Origin: Anaeramoeba ignava
Lineage: Eukaryota > Metamonada > Anaeramoebidae
Length of the DNA: 64,000 nt
Assembly (NCBI GenBank): GCA_028826165.1
Contig: JAPDFW010000057.1
Location: 62,001 to 126,000, forward strand
Reading direction: 5' to 3'
In this document: positions 10,401-23,857 of the stretch, piece after piece
Numbering within the stretch: position 1 is the first letter of the stretch
Layout of the letters: the number at the start of each line of letters is the position of its first letter
Position numbers and translations under genes: made by a program
Notes under the pieces: model-generated
Database searches by the model: none
The model's input: only the letters and a program-made list of their open reading frames with translations
What the model was told of the DNA's origin: nothing

Positions 10401-13400
10401 ATGAAGCAGATGCATCAATAATAACTGTATAAGTTGTGTTTCCCAATATTCCTTCAATCGAGAAAGATGATTGATCAGTACCCAAAAGAACACATTCATC
10501 TCCATAATACAAGGCATAATATTCCAAATAATCATCCAAATCTAATAAATCCCAAGTGCAACTGAATCCAAGATCAATTCCTTCACATTGGAAATCAAGA
10601 ACATAACCTAATCTTGGTGTAACTAATACATAATTGCTTTGAGGTCCCCAAATTGTATCTGTGCAAACATCATCTCCACATGCTCTTAACCGGAGAGTGT
10701 ATTCATAGTTTCCAGGTACATTCTCAATATATCCATACAAATAATTTCCCTTGTTTGTGATATTACTCAATATTCTCCAAGTGCTTCCATTATCAATAGA
10801 AGCCGCATACCCTTCAGCAAGTGAAACTGGATTAAATGATACACCAATAGTTTGGATAAGTCCATCAGTTGAATCAATAGTTGGTGCATCTAATGGGTTT
10901 GTTGTAATTGTGGTTGTTGAATCATATCCATTTGCATTATCATTATCACAACTTGAATGTGCACATGCATGTACGGTTATTTCATAAAGAGTACTTCCTG
11001 GAAGATCAGTAGCATTATAGTAAGTTTGTGTTGGATCTAAATGTTTAGTAGTTCCGTTGTAATCAAAATAATATCCTCCTAAATAATCAGGATAGTCTAT
11101 CATATCCCAACTACAGTAAAATCCAAGTGTTTGTGGTGAACATTCAAGATTGTTGATATCTCCCAAAATAGGTGTTAAAGCTTCATTATTACTTGCTAAT
11201 CCAGCAAGTTCAACATCACAAGATGAATTAGCACAAGCTCTTATTTGGATATTATATTGATAGTTTCCAGGTAAAGGATATATCTCAGCCCAGCAACTTC
11301 CTTCTTCACAATCACCTATCCAATCAGGAATATACCAACTTGAACCACTATCATTCGAAACAAGATAATCTGTTATTGAATCAATTAGAGTGAAATTAAT
11401 ATCAATTTCATCAGGCCATTCAAGATTCCAATCAACAATTTGTGGAGCTGCAATAGAAATTGTTGTAAGTGAAGTTGATGAATTATAACCTGAATAATCA
11501 TTTGAACTGCAATCTGAACTTGCTGAGCCACTAACATAAATATCATAATAAGTATCTCCAGGTAAAAGTGGTGAATCAAAAGTTTCTGTTCCAGATCCAA
11601 TACATGCCAATGCATCGTTATACCACAAAGAATATCCATTTAATCCTTCATTAAGCGCTATCGCATCCCAACTACAATTAAATCCAGATGTGTGACTTGT
11701 ACATGCTAATCCACTAATATTTCCAATTTTGGGTGTGATAGTTTCAGAACTGCTTGCTGGCCCGCAAATATCAGCTGTGCAATCTGTATCTGCACAAGCA
11801 CGCACTTTCACAGAATAATCAACATTTCCATCAAGACCAGTTACAACACCACTTAAATAAGTTGTGTGATCTGTTGAATCCAAGACACTCCAATTTGTTC
11901 CATCATCAACGGAAACTGCATAATTCACTGCATCTGTTACTTTTGTGAAATCAAACGAAACTTGTTCAACTTCTCCTGAATATGTGGTAGTTATTGTTGG
12001 TGTTCCAAGAGTGTTGGTTGTAACATTTGTTGTTGAATTCAATCCTGAATAATCACTTGCTGTACATTCTGAATCTGCTTGAGCTGAAACTGAAATTATA
12101 TAGAAATCACCTCCTGCAAGAGGATCTTCAGGAGAGAAAGATAATTGTCCTGGAGGTAAACATACATAAGTTGAATTGTAATAGAGTAAAAAGGTTCCTA
12201 ATCCATCAGCTCGAACTAAATTATCCCATGAACAACTGAATCCTGAAGTTTCAGATGAGCAACTCAATCCAGTTATGTTTCCCAATTTTGCAGATACAGT
12301 TTCTGATTCTCCTGCTGGTCCTGCTATAGATTCAGTACAACTAGAATTAGCACAAGCACGCACTGCAATAGAATATTCAACATTTCCTTCAACAGGTGTT
12401 ACATATCCACTGCAAGTTCCTGATGCTTTCAATCCAGATTCCATATTTTTAGTTACAGAACAATCTACTGTAGCTGTGAATGATTGCCAACTTCCATCAA
12501 TAGAAATTTGATAATTTTGTGCTCCTGCAATTTCATCAAAGTAAACATAGATAACCTCAACTCCATAATTAGCTTGTGGAAATATTAGGTGCTTCAAGCT
12601 CAATAGAAGTCACATATGTTGTTGATGCATCTCCTGAATAAGTATCTGAAGAACAAGTACTTGATGCTGATGCCAAAACTGTGATTGTGAAATTGTGATC
12701 TCCAACAAGTTGTGTTTTGTTTACAGTTGTGGTTCCATTATCAATACATATTACTGATCCATCATATGTGAGTTTGTATTTCACTAATCCTGCTGCTAAT
12801 GTTAATGCATCCCAATTGCAACTGAATCCTGTGATTTCTGGTGTGCAACTTAATCCAGTGATATCTCCCAATCGTGCTGTCATTGTGGTGGCATTGCTTG
12901 CTGGTCCTGCTAAACTATCAGTACATGCTGTATCTGCACATGCTCGCAATTTAACTTCCATTGCTTGATTTCCAGCTAATCCTGTTTTGTCTCCTTCACA
13001 CGGTGTTCCAGCTCCATATCTTCCTGTTTCTTCTTCAAATCCCAATAACAATCCACAATAATCTGTTGTGAAATTCTCCCATGTACTTCCATCATCAGTT
13101 GAAATTTGATATCCTAATGCTCCTTGGACTTCATCAAAATATATATCAAGTTCTTCAATTAATTCAACATAACTTGTTATCACTGGTGCTTGTAAAGGTA
13201 ATGTTGTTACACTTGTTGTTTCATTTGCTCCTGAATATGTTTGATATTCACAATTTACTGAATCTGAACTTGCAAATATTATTATATCTAATAAAAGATC
13301 TCCTTGCATTTGTGTTTTTTGGATTGTTGTTGTATCTGGTGTTAAACATTCAAATGTTTCTCCATATTGGAATCCATATCCTTCTAATCCTGTTGTGTAT

Positions 13401-15796
13401 ACTAATCCACTCCAAGTACAATTAAATCCTGTGCTGATTCCAGTACAATCCAAATTGGTTACAACTCCCAAATCTGGTGTTAAATATTCAACTTCACTTG
13501 CATCTCCTGTAAAATCACATGATGAATCTCCACAAGCTCGAACTGTAACATTATATTGAATATTCCCACTTATTCCTGATACAATTCCTGTAAATGTTCC
13601 TCCAACATCATTTTCACTTGTGAAATCTTGCCAACTACTTGAATTATCCAAAGAAACTTGATATTTCACTGCTCCTGAAATATCTACAAATGAAACATTA
13701 AATTCTTCAACTCCTGCATCTGCTGTTGAGATAATAACTTGTGGAAGTAATGTTCTTACATCTTGGGTTACATTAGGCCCACAATTCCCATAAGAATCAC
13801 ATGCTTGGATTTTGACTGTGTAATTTTGATTTTGATCATTAACATCAAAACTTTTTGGTGAATCAGATATTGAGAATAATCCATTTTCACTTGTGGCTTG
13901 ATTTTGATAATACAATATGTATTCTGTTGGTGGTCTTGTTCCATATGGTGCATCCCATATACAATCTATTGTAATCACATTAGAAATTGTGCAATTAAAA
14001 TTCTCAACATATCCAAACCAAGTGTAAATTGATTCACTTGATACTTCTCCTTCATCATCTCCTTCACAAGCAGATGTTCTACAAGCACTAATATACACAC
14101 TATAATTAGTGTTGTTAACAAGACTAGAAATCAAATGAGTTGTATCAGTATTAAGTGCTGTTTCAGTTTGGCTCTCAATTCCACTTGCATTATATACAAT
14201 TTGGTAATGATCAAGGTTTGGATCTCCTGAAATATACTGAACATTAGGCACATCCCATGTTAAGGAAATTGAGTACATATTCTGAATACTTATATCTGTT
14301 ATTGTGGGTGCATCAATTCTTGTTGTTAAAGAAACACTTGAAAAATCTCCTTTAAGTCCTGTTGTTGTGTTAATTGCTTGGATGTAAATTTCGTAATACT
14401 CATTTCCATAAACATCTGAATAATTTGGTGAGCTGAAAAGTTCGGTAACTGTTGTTGAATTAAAATCTGTAAAATCTGTAGCATTTCGTTGGAAATATGT
14501 TCCATTATAACTCATGTTGTATATAAGTCCTGCTTCAACTTTACTCCAATAACATTGAAACTCTGAAAACAACGAATCGCAACTAAGATCTAATGTTTGT
14601 GGAGTTACATATCTTTCAAAACTATATGCTCTTCCTACATCAGCATTAAAAGTAATTGGATCATTATAAGCTGGTTGGCCAATAACAAGATCTATTCCAT
14701 ATGGTGAAATACTTCTTCCAAACTCTGAATTGGGTTGTGGATTTGGTGCTGAAAGATTTCCTACATTTTGCCATGTTCCTTCAATATTTTCATAAAAGAA
14801 ACATAATCCATTTAAGCTATTAAAGTTGGGAGCTCCTACAATCAAAAATTCTCCAGAAATAGCAACACTTTGTCCAAATAGATCAGCCCCAGTTGCACCT
14901 GATGCAAAATTCGCCACAAGACTAAAATCACTTGAACTATCAGGTCTTTCATAATAATGTGCTCTTCCAGCACTTGAAACATTTGTGGATCCGATCATAA
15001 GTTGATTTTCGTAAAGATAGAGAGATGCTCCAAAACTGCCTATTGTGAATGGATTCACTATTGTTTGACTAAGTACCCATGATTCACCATCATCGAAGTA
15101 TCTATAAACCTTCTGACTTAATGTTGCTCCAATAATCAAATCAGTATTATTCAAAAAAACACTCATTCCAAAATTTTCTCCTGCAACTTGCCCATTTATA
15201 CTTTGGATGCTACTCCAACTACTTCCAGAATTTTCATAAATGTAAACTGCTCCTTGACTACTGGCATTACCTGGAGCACCAACAGCAACTTTTGTTCCAT
15301 CCAAATAAACACTAGTTCCAAATTGGTCAGCACTAAAACCAGCATTAATGTACTCATTAAAAACAAATGAACCTGAATCATAATCATAGAAATAAACACG
15401 ACCTGGATTAGTGTTATGGGGAGCACCAACAACAAGATAGCTATCCGATATAGAAACACTATATCCCCATAACATGCCTGAAATTTCAGCACTTCCATCA
15501 TCAGTCATATTCAAACTTTGGGTATATTGCCATGTGCCTGATATGAACTCGAAAATATCCACTCTTCCCACATTATCAGTACTTCCAATCTTTGCGTAAG
15601 GTACTCCAACTGCTATTTTATCGCTATGAAACGACACCGAATCTCCAAATCTATCTATGTTTGTATCCGTACCAAGATTAGTAAATGTGGTTGTGTTTAC
15701 CCATACAAATTCTGCACTTTTTATTCCCATAAATGTAAAAAGTATGTTTGTTGCAAAAATCAAAAGAAATATTGAAAATAAAGAACCTTTCCTCAT
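7461..15796 (-). CDS. FG-GAP propeller / fibronectin-like repeat surface adhesin, copy 1 (two frame breaks)
   Basis: Three consecutive open stretches (15796-12569, 12603-8254, 8246-7461) encode one protein of about 2,780 residues interrupted by two single-base frame breaks. A signal peptide (MRKGSLFSIFLLIFATNIL) is followed by seven FG-GAP blades (for example DRFGDSVSF, WGYSVSISD, DQFGTSVYL, SEFGRSISP), enough for an integrin-alpha-type beta-propeller. Next come diverged fibronectin-III-like domains, then about eleven copies of a roughly 190-residue double module with fixed Cys pairs (VRACxDxxC, LxCTxxxxGFxCxWD). The C-terminus ends in a hydrophobic stretch (SHILILLGLVLFFLI) with no cytoplasmic tail, typical of a GPI-anchor signal. 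Many N-glycosylation sequons support an extracellular role. Whether it is a functional gene with assembly indels or a decaying copy is unresolved. The 5' half is nearly identical to 28221-31414. Confidence 0.85.
8262..8274 (-). other. Frame break 2 in adhesin copy 1
   Basis: One frame stops after FKYNSDFYLS. The module continues in the next frame as SICLDSSLSEK, which matches the expected V-C-L position of the repeat. One extra A in the plus-strand AAA at about 8267-8269 explains it. Confidence 0.75.
12565..12577 (-). other. Frame break 1 in adhesin copy 1
   Basis: Aligning to the intact paralogue (PSISQSENGTQDL), this copy reads PNISTS then stop. Removing one base at about 12571 restores NYGVEVIYVYF in register. 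The break lies about 32 bp from where near-identity with the paralogue ends. Confidence 0.75.
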
Positions 15797-16240
15797 TTTT
15801 GCTCTTTTTCTGTTTATTTTTTATAAATTTAAATTTGGAATTAAAGAAAATGAACATAATTAATAAACAAAACAACACAAATCAATTATTAATTTTTAAT
15901 TTTTAGTTTTTAAAAAGGGATAAAATATTAAGAAAAAAAATTTTTTTAATTTTAAATTTAATTTTAAATATAATTTTTAATATAATTTTTATTATAATTT
16001 TAAATATAATTACTAATTTTAAATGAATTGTTTTTTATTATTTAATTTGACTATAATATAAAATTAACGAAAAGGTTGTGGAAAAAAAAATGGTTATTAG
16101 TTTTTGTTTTTTTTTCTTTTATTCCCTTTTTATTTAATTAATTTTTTATTTATTTTTATTTTAGGGGGCAATTGATCTTTCTTTCTTTTATTATTTTTTA
16201 ATTTAAAAAAAAATTTTTTTTTCTTTTTTATTTTAATTTT
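12603..16240. repeat. Segmental duplication / gene-conversion tract, copy A
   Basis: This block is nearly identical to 28221-31855. Across the coding part the offset is a constant 15,618 bp, so there are no net indels in about 3.2 kb. It includes roughly 440 bp of upstream noncoding DNA. Similarity falls off abruptly inside the codons for TSIEL at 12603 and near 16240 upstream. Confidence 0.9.
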
Positions 16241-16712
16241 AATTAAATTTTATTTAAAAGAATAACAAACAAAAGCAAAAAAAAAAAAATTTTTTTTAAA
16301 TTAAAAAAGGGTATTTTTTAAAAGAATTTAAATAAGAAAGAGAAAACAATTAACAATTCATTCCTTAAAAAAAACTTTCAAGATCGTTAACTATTGTTTT
16401 AAAAAAAAACAAACAATTAACTTGTTTCTTGTTTTTTGTTTTTTTGTTTTTTTGTTTTTTATTTAGAGATAATTCTTAATTAATTTCTACCCCCTATATT
16501 AAAATTAATTCAAATTTGTGTATTGAATTAAAGAGTTTTGTTTTAAATTAATTGAAATTCTTTTATTCGTTTCAATTAATTTAATTTTTCCTTTTTTTTT
16601 TGTTTCTTTTATTTATTTAATAAGAATTAAAAAAAAAAAAGAAAAAAAAATTTTTTTTTTAAATTAAAAAAAAGAAGAAAAAAAGAAGAAAAAAAAAACA
16701 ATTTAATTTAAA
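16241..16712. other. AT-rich spacer
   Basis: Homopolymer-rich A/T DNA between the duplicated upstream block of the adhesin and the stop codon of the ankyrin-RhoGEF gene. No gene or motif seen. Confidence 0.5.
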
Positions 16713-19700
16713 TTAAAGAAAAAAAGAAGAACAATTCTCGATTGTATGAGAAACACAAATAGAAACAAAGATCCTTTTAGTATTCCATTCAGATTGAAAA
16801 ATTTTTTTGGAGAAATTTTTCTCTGAAGGAGAAATGTTTGAATTTGCGGATGAAATTAGACGCACAACTTGTGTTTCCATAGATAAATTTGGGATGTTGA
16901 TTAGATCTAAATCTAAATTTAGATTTGGATTTATATTTAAAATTTTGTTGTTTTTGTTTTTGTTTTGATTTTGTTCCGTATCTTGAATTGCTTGTGATTT
17001 GATGTTGTTTTTGTTTTTGTTTTTGTTTTTGTTTTTGTTTTTGTTTTTGTTTTTGTTTTTGTTTTTGTTTTTGTTTTTGCGTTGATCTTTGAGTGTTTGA
17101 TTGATCTCATGAGAGCACAATTGAGCTGCATCGTGGAGAGAGTCGCTTGTGACAAACATTTTCATTTTAAGGACACGACTACGGTTAACGAGAACAAAAA
17201 CGGAACAACGGAAGATCTTTGTGGATTTAGGGAAAAGATCGGTGACTTTCTGCATCTTTTGAAGAAGATCGTTATTGATGGTGGTGACTGTAAGAGTTAA
17301 GCTCTTGATCCATTCTTGGGCCAGTTGCGGGTGTTGGACGGTGATTTTTGCCTTCCATTTGGGAGTAAGAATTTTGAACATTGCTGGATCTTTGAGGGGG
17401 ATGATCCACATTGACGCTGTTGATGCGGAGACAACTACCACTGATTGGGTGCCGTTGATATGAGCAGTGGGGCTTGTTTGAACAAGGTAGATCCTGTTGC
17501 TGAACAAAACAATTTTGGAGGCTGTTGCGTGCTTTTGATTTGTGGACTGCTCATTGACAAGAGAGACTGAGATAACTGCTTCTCCCTGGCGCACGAAGAA
17601 GCGTGTGGGATCGTCCATGGTGTGTTTAGAGATCCGCGGTGGCGAGCATTGCAGACTCTGATCCTCCACAGTCACAAGGTTCCGGATGTACTGCGAATCT
17701 TTGGTGATGTTCTTTGCAAACGCGCTCATTCCTCGCAAGCGCTTTGTTGTGTGCGGATGAAAGAAGGGCTCTGCAGCTTCATAGATCTGTTGCAGATGCT
17801 GCTCGTAGATCTGGATCCGTACAAGTGGTAACGCAAACAGATCGTGGATTGTTAGATCCTTTTTTGAGATCTCCCGCGCTTTGGCTTTCAGATATCTCCC
17901 AAAAGGTGCGCATTGGTTTGTGTATAACTGTACATTCGGTACATATTCTGTGAACTTCTCGAAATAGTTCTTGTATGCTGAGAGCACTTTCGGCATCTGT
18001 GAGAGAATTCTGTTGAACACCTTCTCCTGGATGTTAGGGTTACTTCTCGTCTGTACAAGAAGCTTCAAATGCTGCAAGCTAATCTGTTCGATTTTAGCGA
18101 GACTGTCAAATAGTGGTGCGATCTTGTTATGTGGGATTTCTGAGAGTCTCATTTTGGAGATTTTCATTGGTTTTGTTTGCGATATATTTCCAATTTCCGA
18201 TTTATTTTCATTTCTTGATCTCCTTTCAATTTCCGATTTATTTTCAATTTCCGATTTATTTTCATTTCTTGATCTCCTTTCATGTTCAGATTTATTTTCA
18301 TATTCCAATTTATTTTCAATTTCCAATTTATTTTCAATTTCCAATTTATTTTCAATTTCAGATTTATTTTCAATTTCCAATTTATTTTCAAGTTCAAATT
18401 TATTTTCAATTTCCAATTTATTTTCAATTTCAGATTTATTTTCAATTTCAGATTTATTTTCAAGTTCAGATTTATTTTCAAGTTCAGATTTATTTTCATG
18501 TCCAGATTTATTTTCATATTCCAATTTATTTTCATCGGGAGATTTCTTGTTCCTTATCAACCTTTCCAGAAGTGTTTTGCCCACACTATTCACAAGAAAG
18601 TGGACATGAGAGTAAAAGATATTTTCCTTTTCTTCCCATTCCACAAGTGTTTTTTGTCGTTGATACTCCTTGAAAAGTATGTTCACAAGGTTGCGATCTT
18701 GCGAGAATAGAGCCAGAACATGCGGATGCCTGGCATTCTCAGCAAAAACAACGCGTACCTTCCTTTCCAGCAAATACAAGCAGATGAACTTATGTCCGTT
18801 TTCTGCCGCAATTTGGATCGGACTGTTTCCATTACTTCTCCTCTCATTAACATCTGCGCCGAACTTTACAAGCAGCTTCAAGCATTTCAAATGGCCATTC
18901 TTGCATGCAATCCCAAGACAACTATAGCCGTCTTTTGTCACTACATTTTTGTGTGCTCCATTCTCCAAAAGCAACTTTGCTGCCTCTGTATGTCCATTGG
19001 ACAGTGCAAATATCAATGCTGTCCATCCATCTACACTCTTCATCTCGAGATCAGGTTTAAATTTCAACAACAATCCCAAGCAATCCGAGTGACCCTTTGC
19101 TGCCGCCAAATGCAAAGCTGTTCTTCTTTGCTTTTCTACCGCATTAACGTCTGCACCGTAGCTCAGAAGTAATGACAATGAGGACAAGGATCCCTATCAT
19201 TAAAATTTAAATTAAAATCAAAATCAAAATTAAAATTCTTCAACCAATATTTTACAGATTGTGCTGCTATATGAAGAGGTGTATATCCATTTGATGTTAC
19301 AGCTCGTATATCATATCCTTGTTCAATTAATTTGTATAGATTTTCGGCATCGTTTTTCAGTACACTTTCGATCAACTCTGCATTAGATTGTTGTCTAATC
19401 CAAAAATTTGAATCAATATTATATCAATATTAAATCAATATTAAATAAATATTTAAATCAATTTTAAATAAATATTAAATAAATATTAAATAAATATTAA
19501 ATAAATTTTAAATCAATTTCAAATCAATTTTAAATAAATATTAAATAAATATTAAATAAATATTAAATAAATATTAAATAAATATTAAATAAATATTAAA
19601 TAAATATTAAATAAATTTTAAATAAATATTAAATAAATATTAAATAAATTTTAAATCAATTTTTAAATAAATATTAAATAAATATTAAATAAATATTAAA

Positions 19701-22700
19701 TAAATATTAAATAAATATTAAATAAATATTAAATAAATATTAAATAAATATTAAATCAATATTATATCAATATTAAATAAATATTAAATAAATATTAAAT
19801 AAATATTATATCAATATTAAATAAATATTAAATAAATATTAAATAAATATTAAATAAATATTAAATAAATATTAAATAAATATTAAATAAATATTAAATA
19901 AATATTAAATAAATATTAAATAAATATTAAATAAATATTAAATAAATTTTAAATAAATATTAAATAAATCAATATTATATCAATATTAAATCAATATTAA
20001 ATAAATATTTAAATCAATTTTAAATAAATATTAAATAAATATTGAATAAATATTAAATAAATATTAAATAAATTTTAAATAAATTTTAAATCAATTTTAA
20101 ATCAATATTAAATAAATATTAAATAAATTTTAAATCAATTTTTAAATAAATATTAAATAAATATTAAATAAATATTAAATAAATATTAAATAAATATTAA
20201 ATAAATATTAAATAAATATTAAATAAATATTAAATAAATATTAAATAAATATTTAAATAAATATTAAATAAATATTAAATAAATATTAAATAAATATTAA
20301 ATCAATATTATATCAATATTAAATAAATAAATATTAAATAAATATTAAATAAATATTAAATAAATATTAAATAAATATTAAATAAATATTAAATAAATAT
20401 TAAATAAATATTAAATCAATTTTAAATAAATATTAAATAAATATTAAATAAATATTAAATAAATATTAAATAAATATTAAATAAATATTAAATAAATATT
20501 AAATAAATTTTAAAAATATTTTAAATAAATTTTAAATAAATATTAAATAAATATTAAATAAATATTTAAATCAATTTTAAATAAATATTAAATAAATATT
20601 AAATAAATATTAAATAAATATTAAATAAATTTTAAATAAATTTTAAATAAATTTTAAATCAATTTTAAATCAATATTAAATAAATTTTAAATCAATTTTT
20701 AAATAAATATTAAATAAATATTAAATCAATATTATATCAAATTTAATAAATATTAAATAAATATTAAATAAATATTAAATAAATATTAAATCAATATTAA
20801 ATAAATATTAAATAAATATTAAATAAATATTATATCAATATTAAATAAATATTAAATAAATATTTAAATCAATATTAAATAAATAAATATTAAATAAATA
20901 TTAAATAAATATTAAATAAATATTAAATAAATATTAAATAAATATTAAATAAATATTAAATCAATATTAAATCAATATTAAATAAATATTAAATAAATTT
21001 TTAAATAAATTTTAAATAAATATTAAATAAATATTTAAATCAATATTATATCAATTTTAAATAAATATTAAAATAAATATTAAATAAATATTTAAATCAA
21101 TATTAAATCAATATTAAATAAATATTAAATAAATATTTAAATAAATATTAAATAAATATTAAATAAATTTTAAATAAATTTTAAATCAATATTTAAATAA
21201 ATATTAAATAAATATTAAATAAATATTAAATCAATATTTAAATAAATATTTAAATAAATATTAAATAAATTTTAAATCAATTTCAAATAAATATTAAATA
21301 AATATTAAATAAATATTAAATAAATATTCAAATAAATATTAAATAAATATTAAATAAATTTTAAATAAATATTAAATAAATATTAAATAAATATTAAATA
21401 AATATTAAATAAATATTAAATAAATATTCAAATAAATATTAAATAAATATTAAATATTAAATAAATATTTAAATCAATATTAAATCAATATTAAATAAAT
21501 ATTAAATAAATTTTAAATAAATTTCAAATCAATTTTAAATCAATATTAAATAAATATTAAATAAATATTAAATCAATATTTAAATCAATATTTAAATAAA
21601 TATTAAATAAATTTTAAATCAATTTCAAATAAATATTAAATAAATATTAAATAAATATTAAATAAATATTAAATCAAATTATATTAAATAAATATTAAAT
21701 AAATTTTTAAATAAATATTAAATAAATTTTAAATCAATATTAAATATTAAATAAATATTAAATAAATATTAAATAAATATTAAAATAAATATTAAATAAA
21801 TATTAAATAAATATTAAATAAATATTAAATAAATATTTAAATCAATATTAAATCAATATTAAATAAATATTAAATAAATATTAAATAAATATTAAATAAA
21901 TATTAAATCAATATTAAATAAATATTGAATAAATATTAAATCAATATTATATCAATATTAAATCAATATTAAATCAATATTAAATAAATTTTAAATAAAT
22001 TTTAAATAAATATTATATAAATATTATATCAATATTATATCAATTTTAAATAAATATTAAATAAATATTAAATAAATATTAAATAAATATTAAATAAATA
22101 TTAAATAAATATTAAATCAAGTATATTAAAGTTATATCACAAACACTATCGATTGTTGCTGCTGCTCTTTCTGTTTTTGGCCATTTTTATTTGTTGGTGC
22201 ACCAGAAAATCGTAATAATTTACTGCATGCCTGATGACCATTCAAAATAGCAAGATCTAAAGGATATTCATTAAGATAATTCTGTACAAACAAATCAGCA
22301 TTATGCTGTAACAACATTTGGGTGCAATCTGTCTCACCATTTGCGCAAGAAATATGCAGAGCAGTTTCGCCAAGGGTGCTTCGTGTATTTACATCAGCAC
22401 CAACACTAAGCAAATATTCAAGACATTTATCCTCTCCTCGAGAAGCTGCAAAATGAACTGGAGTGCGTCCGTTATCCGTTTGATGATTTGGATTTGCTCC
22501 ATGATCTATCAAGGACTTGCACAAGTCCAGAAACCCAGATTGAGCTGCAATATGAAGTGCAGTTTGACCGTTTGTTGTCATTTGATGTACAGTAAAAGAA
22601 TTCACTAATGTTTTTGCTTTTGGTTCATCTCCATAAATAATTGAGCGATGAAGTTCTGTGAATCTATTTATGAAGGATAGGTTTTTAATTTTAATTTTAA

Positions 22701-23729
22701 TTTTAATTTTAATTTTATAAATGAATTTTAATTTTAATTTTATAAATGAATTTTAATTTTAATTTTAATTTTAATTTTAATTTTAATTTTATAAATGAAT
22801 TTTAATTTTAATTTTAATTTTAATTTTATAAATGAATTTTAATTTTAATTTTAATTTTAATTTTAATTTTATAAATGAATTTTAATTTTAATTTTAATTT
22901 TAATTTTAATTTTAATTTTAATTTTAATTTTAATTTTAATTTTAATTTAAATTTTAATTTTAATTTTAATTTTATAAATGAATTTTAATTATAATAATTT
23001 TATAAATGAATTTTAATTTTAATTTTAATTATAATAATTTTAATTTTAATTTTGAATTTAATTTTATAAATGAATTTTAATTTTGATTTTAATTTTATAA
23101 ATGAATTTTAATTTTAATTTTGATTTTATAAATGAATTTTAATTTTAATTTTGATTTTAATTTTAATTTTAATTTTGATTTTATAAATGAATTTTAATTT
23201 TAATTTTAATTTTAATTTTGATTTTAATTTTAATTTTAATTTTAATTTTGATTTTAATTTTAATTTTAATTTAAATTTTAATTTTGATTTTAATTTTAAT
23301 TTAAATTTTAATTTTGATTTTAATTTTGATTTTAATTTTATAAATGAATTTTAATTTTGATTTTGATTTTATAAATGAATTTGAATTTCTTGTAAATCAC
23401 CCTCGGTTTTGGTTCTGATCTTTATCAAGAAGAAGTAACTTGCGTGAAACATTTCTCCAAGTCATTAAAAGTTTTTTAATTTGTGTTTGGTGATAGAAAT
23501 CACATAAACTCTCTGTTGTTTCGCTGTTTCTGTATGGGATTTCTAAATCTGCTCCAAAATGAAGAAGTAACAAAACCGCTTGATAATTTCCTGATTTGAT
23601 TGCAATATGAAGCGGTGTTTCATCTTGTTCATTTAATTCGTTTGGATTTTGACCAGAATTGAGAAATGTTAAAATTTCCGTTCTTGTTCCTTTAGAAATG
23701 GCGTTATGTAATGGATATAATAAGCTCAT
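16713..23729 (-). CDS. Ankyrin-repeat RhoGEF (DH-PH) protein 1
   Basis: Four exons (23401-23729, 22141-22663, 19256-19375, 16713-19193) give about 1,150 residues; the exon 2/3 junction is the least certain. About eleven ankyrin repeats occupy residues 1-475 (TPLHIAIKSGN, TALHIAAQSGF, TALHISCANGE, TPLHIAAQS). A DH domain follows: helix 1 around EKENIFYSHVHFLV, CR2 around IAPLFDSLAKIEQIS, and CR3 with DLFALPLVRIQIYEQHLQQI. A PH-like domain ends near QEWIKSLTL. DH-PH proteins exchange GDP for GTP on Rho-family GTPases to control actin. Unusually, about 125 residues of ENKSE/ENKLE repeat sit between DH helix 1 and CR2. A Lys-Asn repeat and a Leu/Asn/Asp stretch near the C-terminus are low complexity. 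Introns of 737 and 2,765 bp are repeats, against one of 62 bp. Confidence 0.88.
16990..17080 (-). repeat. In-frame Lys-Asn coding microsatellite
   Basis: TTTTTG hexamers on the plus strand encode an alternating KN run near the C-terminus of ankyrin-RhoGEF 1. Confidence 0.85.
18175..18535 (-). repeat. Coding minisatellite encoding ENKSE/ENKLE repeats within the DH domain
   Basis: An array of 18-bp units encodes hexapeptides such as ENKSEI, ENKLEI and ERRSRN. Several other frames are also open across the array, a consequence of the unit length rather than of real overlapping genes. Confidence 0.85.
19376..22140 (-). repeat. 2.77-kb satellite intron (AAATAAATATT) in ankyrin-RhoGEF 1
   Basis: An 11-bp unit, plus-strand AAATAAATATT, with occasional AATCAATATT and AAATTTT variants, fills the intron between exons 2 and 3. 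C and G are almost absent, and I see no plus-strand CT (sense AG) inside the array between about 19430 and 22110. Confidence 0.85.
22664..23400 (-). repeat. TTTTAA / TTTTATAAATGAA repeat intron of ankyrin-RhoGEF 1
   Basis: A 737-bp intron between exons 1 and 2. TTTTAA hexamers are punctuated by TTTTATAAATGAA blocks. The same two-part pattern recurs in the intron at 63097-63699 of the second ankyrin-RhoGEF gene. Confidence 0.85.
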
Positions 23730-23857
23730 AATAATTGAAGAAAAATATAAAAGTGAAAAAATAAAAATGAAAAAAAAACGAAAAACCAAAAATTTTCCTT
23801 TTTTTTCTTTTTTTCTTTTTTTCATTTTTTTTTCATACTTTTTTTCAATTATTTCCA
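23730..23857. promoter_or_regulatory. Bidirectional upstream region (ankyrin-RhoGEF 1 / RAD6-like E2)
   Basis: 128 bp between two divergent start codons. It is A-rich on one side and T-rich on the other. Promoter role inferred from position. Confidence 0.45.

Noticed and set aside
17971-18710. Overlapping plus-strand frames opposite the ENKSE array
   Set aside because: An 18-bp unit keeps several frames open; the minus-strand DH-PH gene explains the DNA.
19376-22140. CRISPR-like or centromeric array
   Set aside because: No spacers between units, and it lies between two exons that join cleanly into one ankyrin protein.
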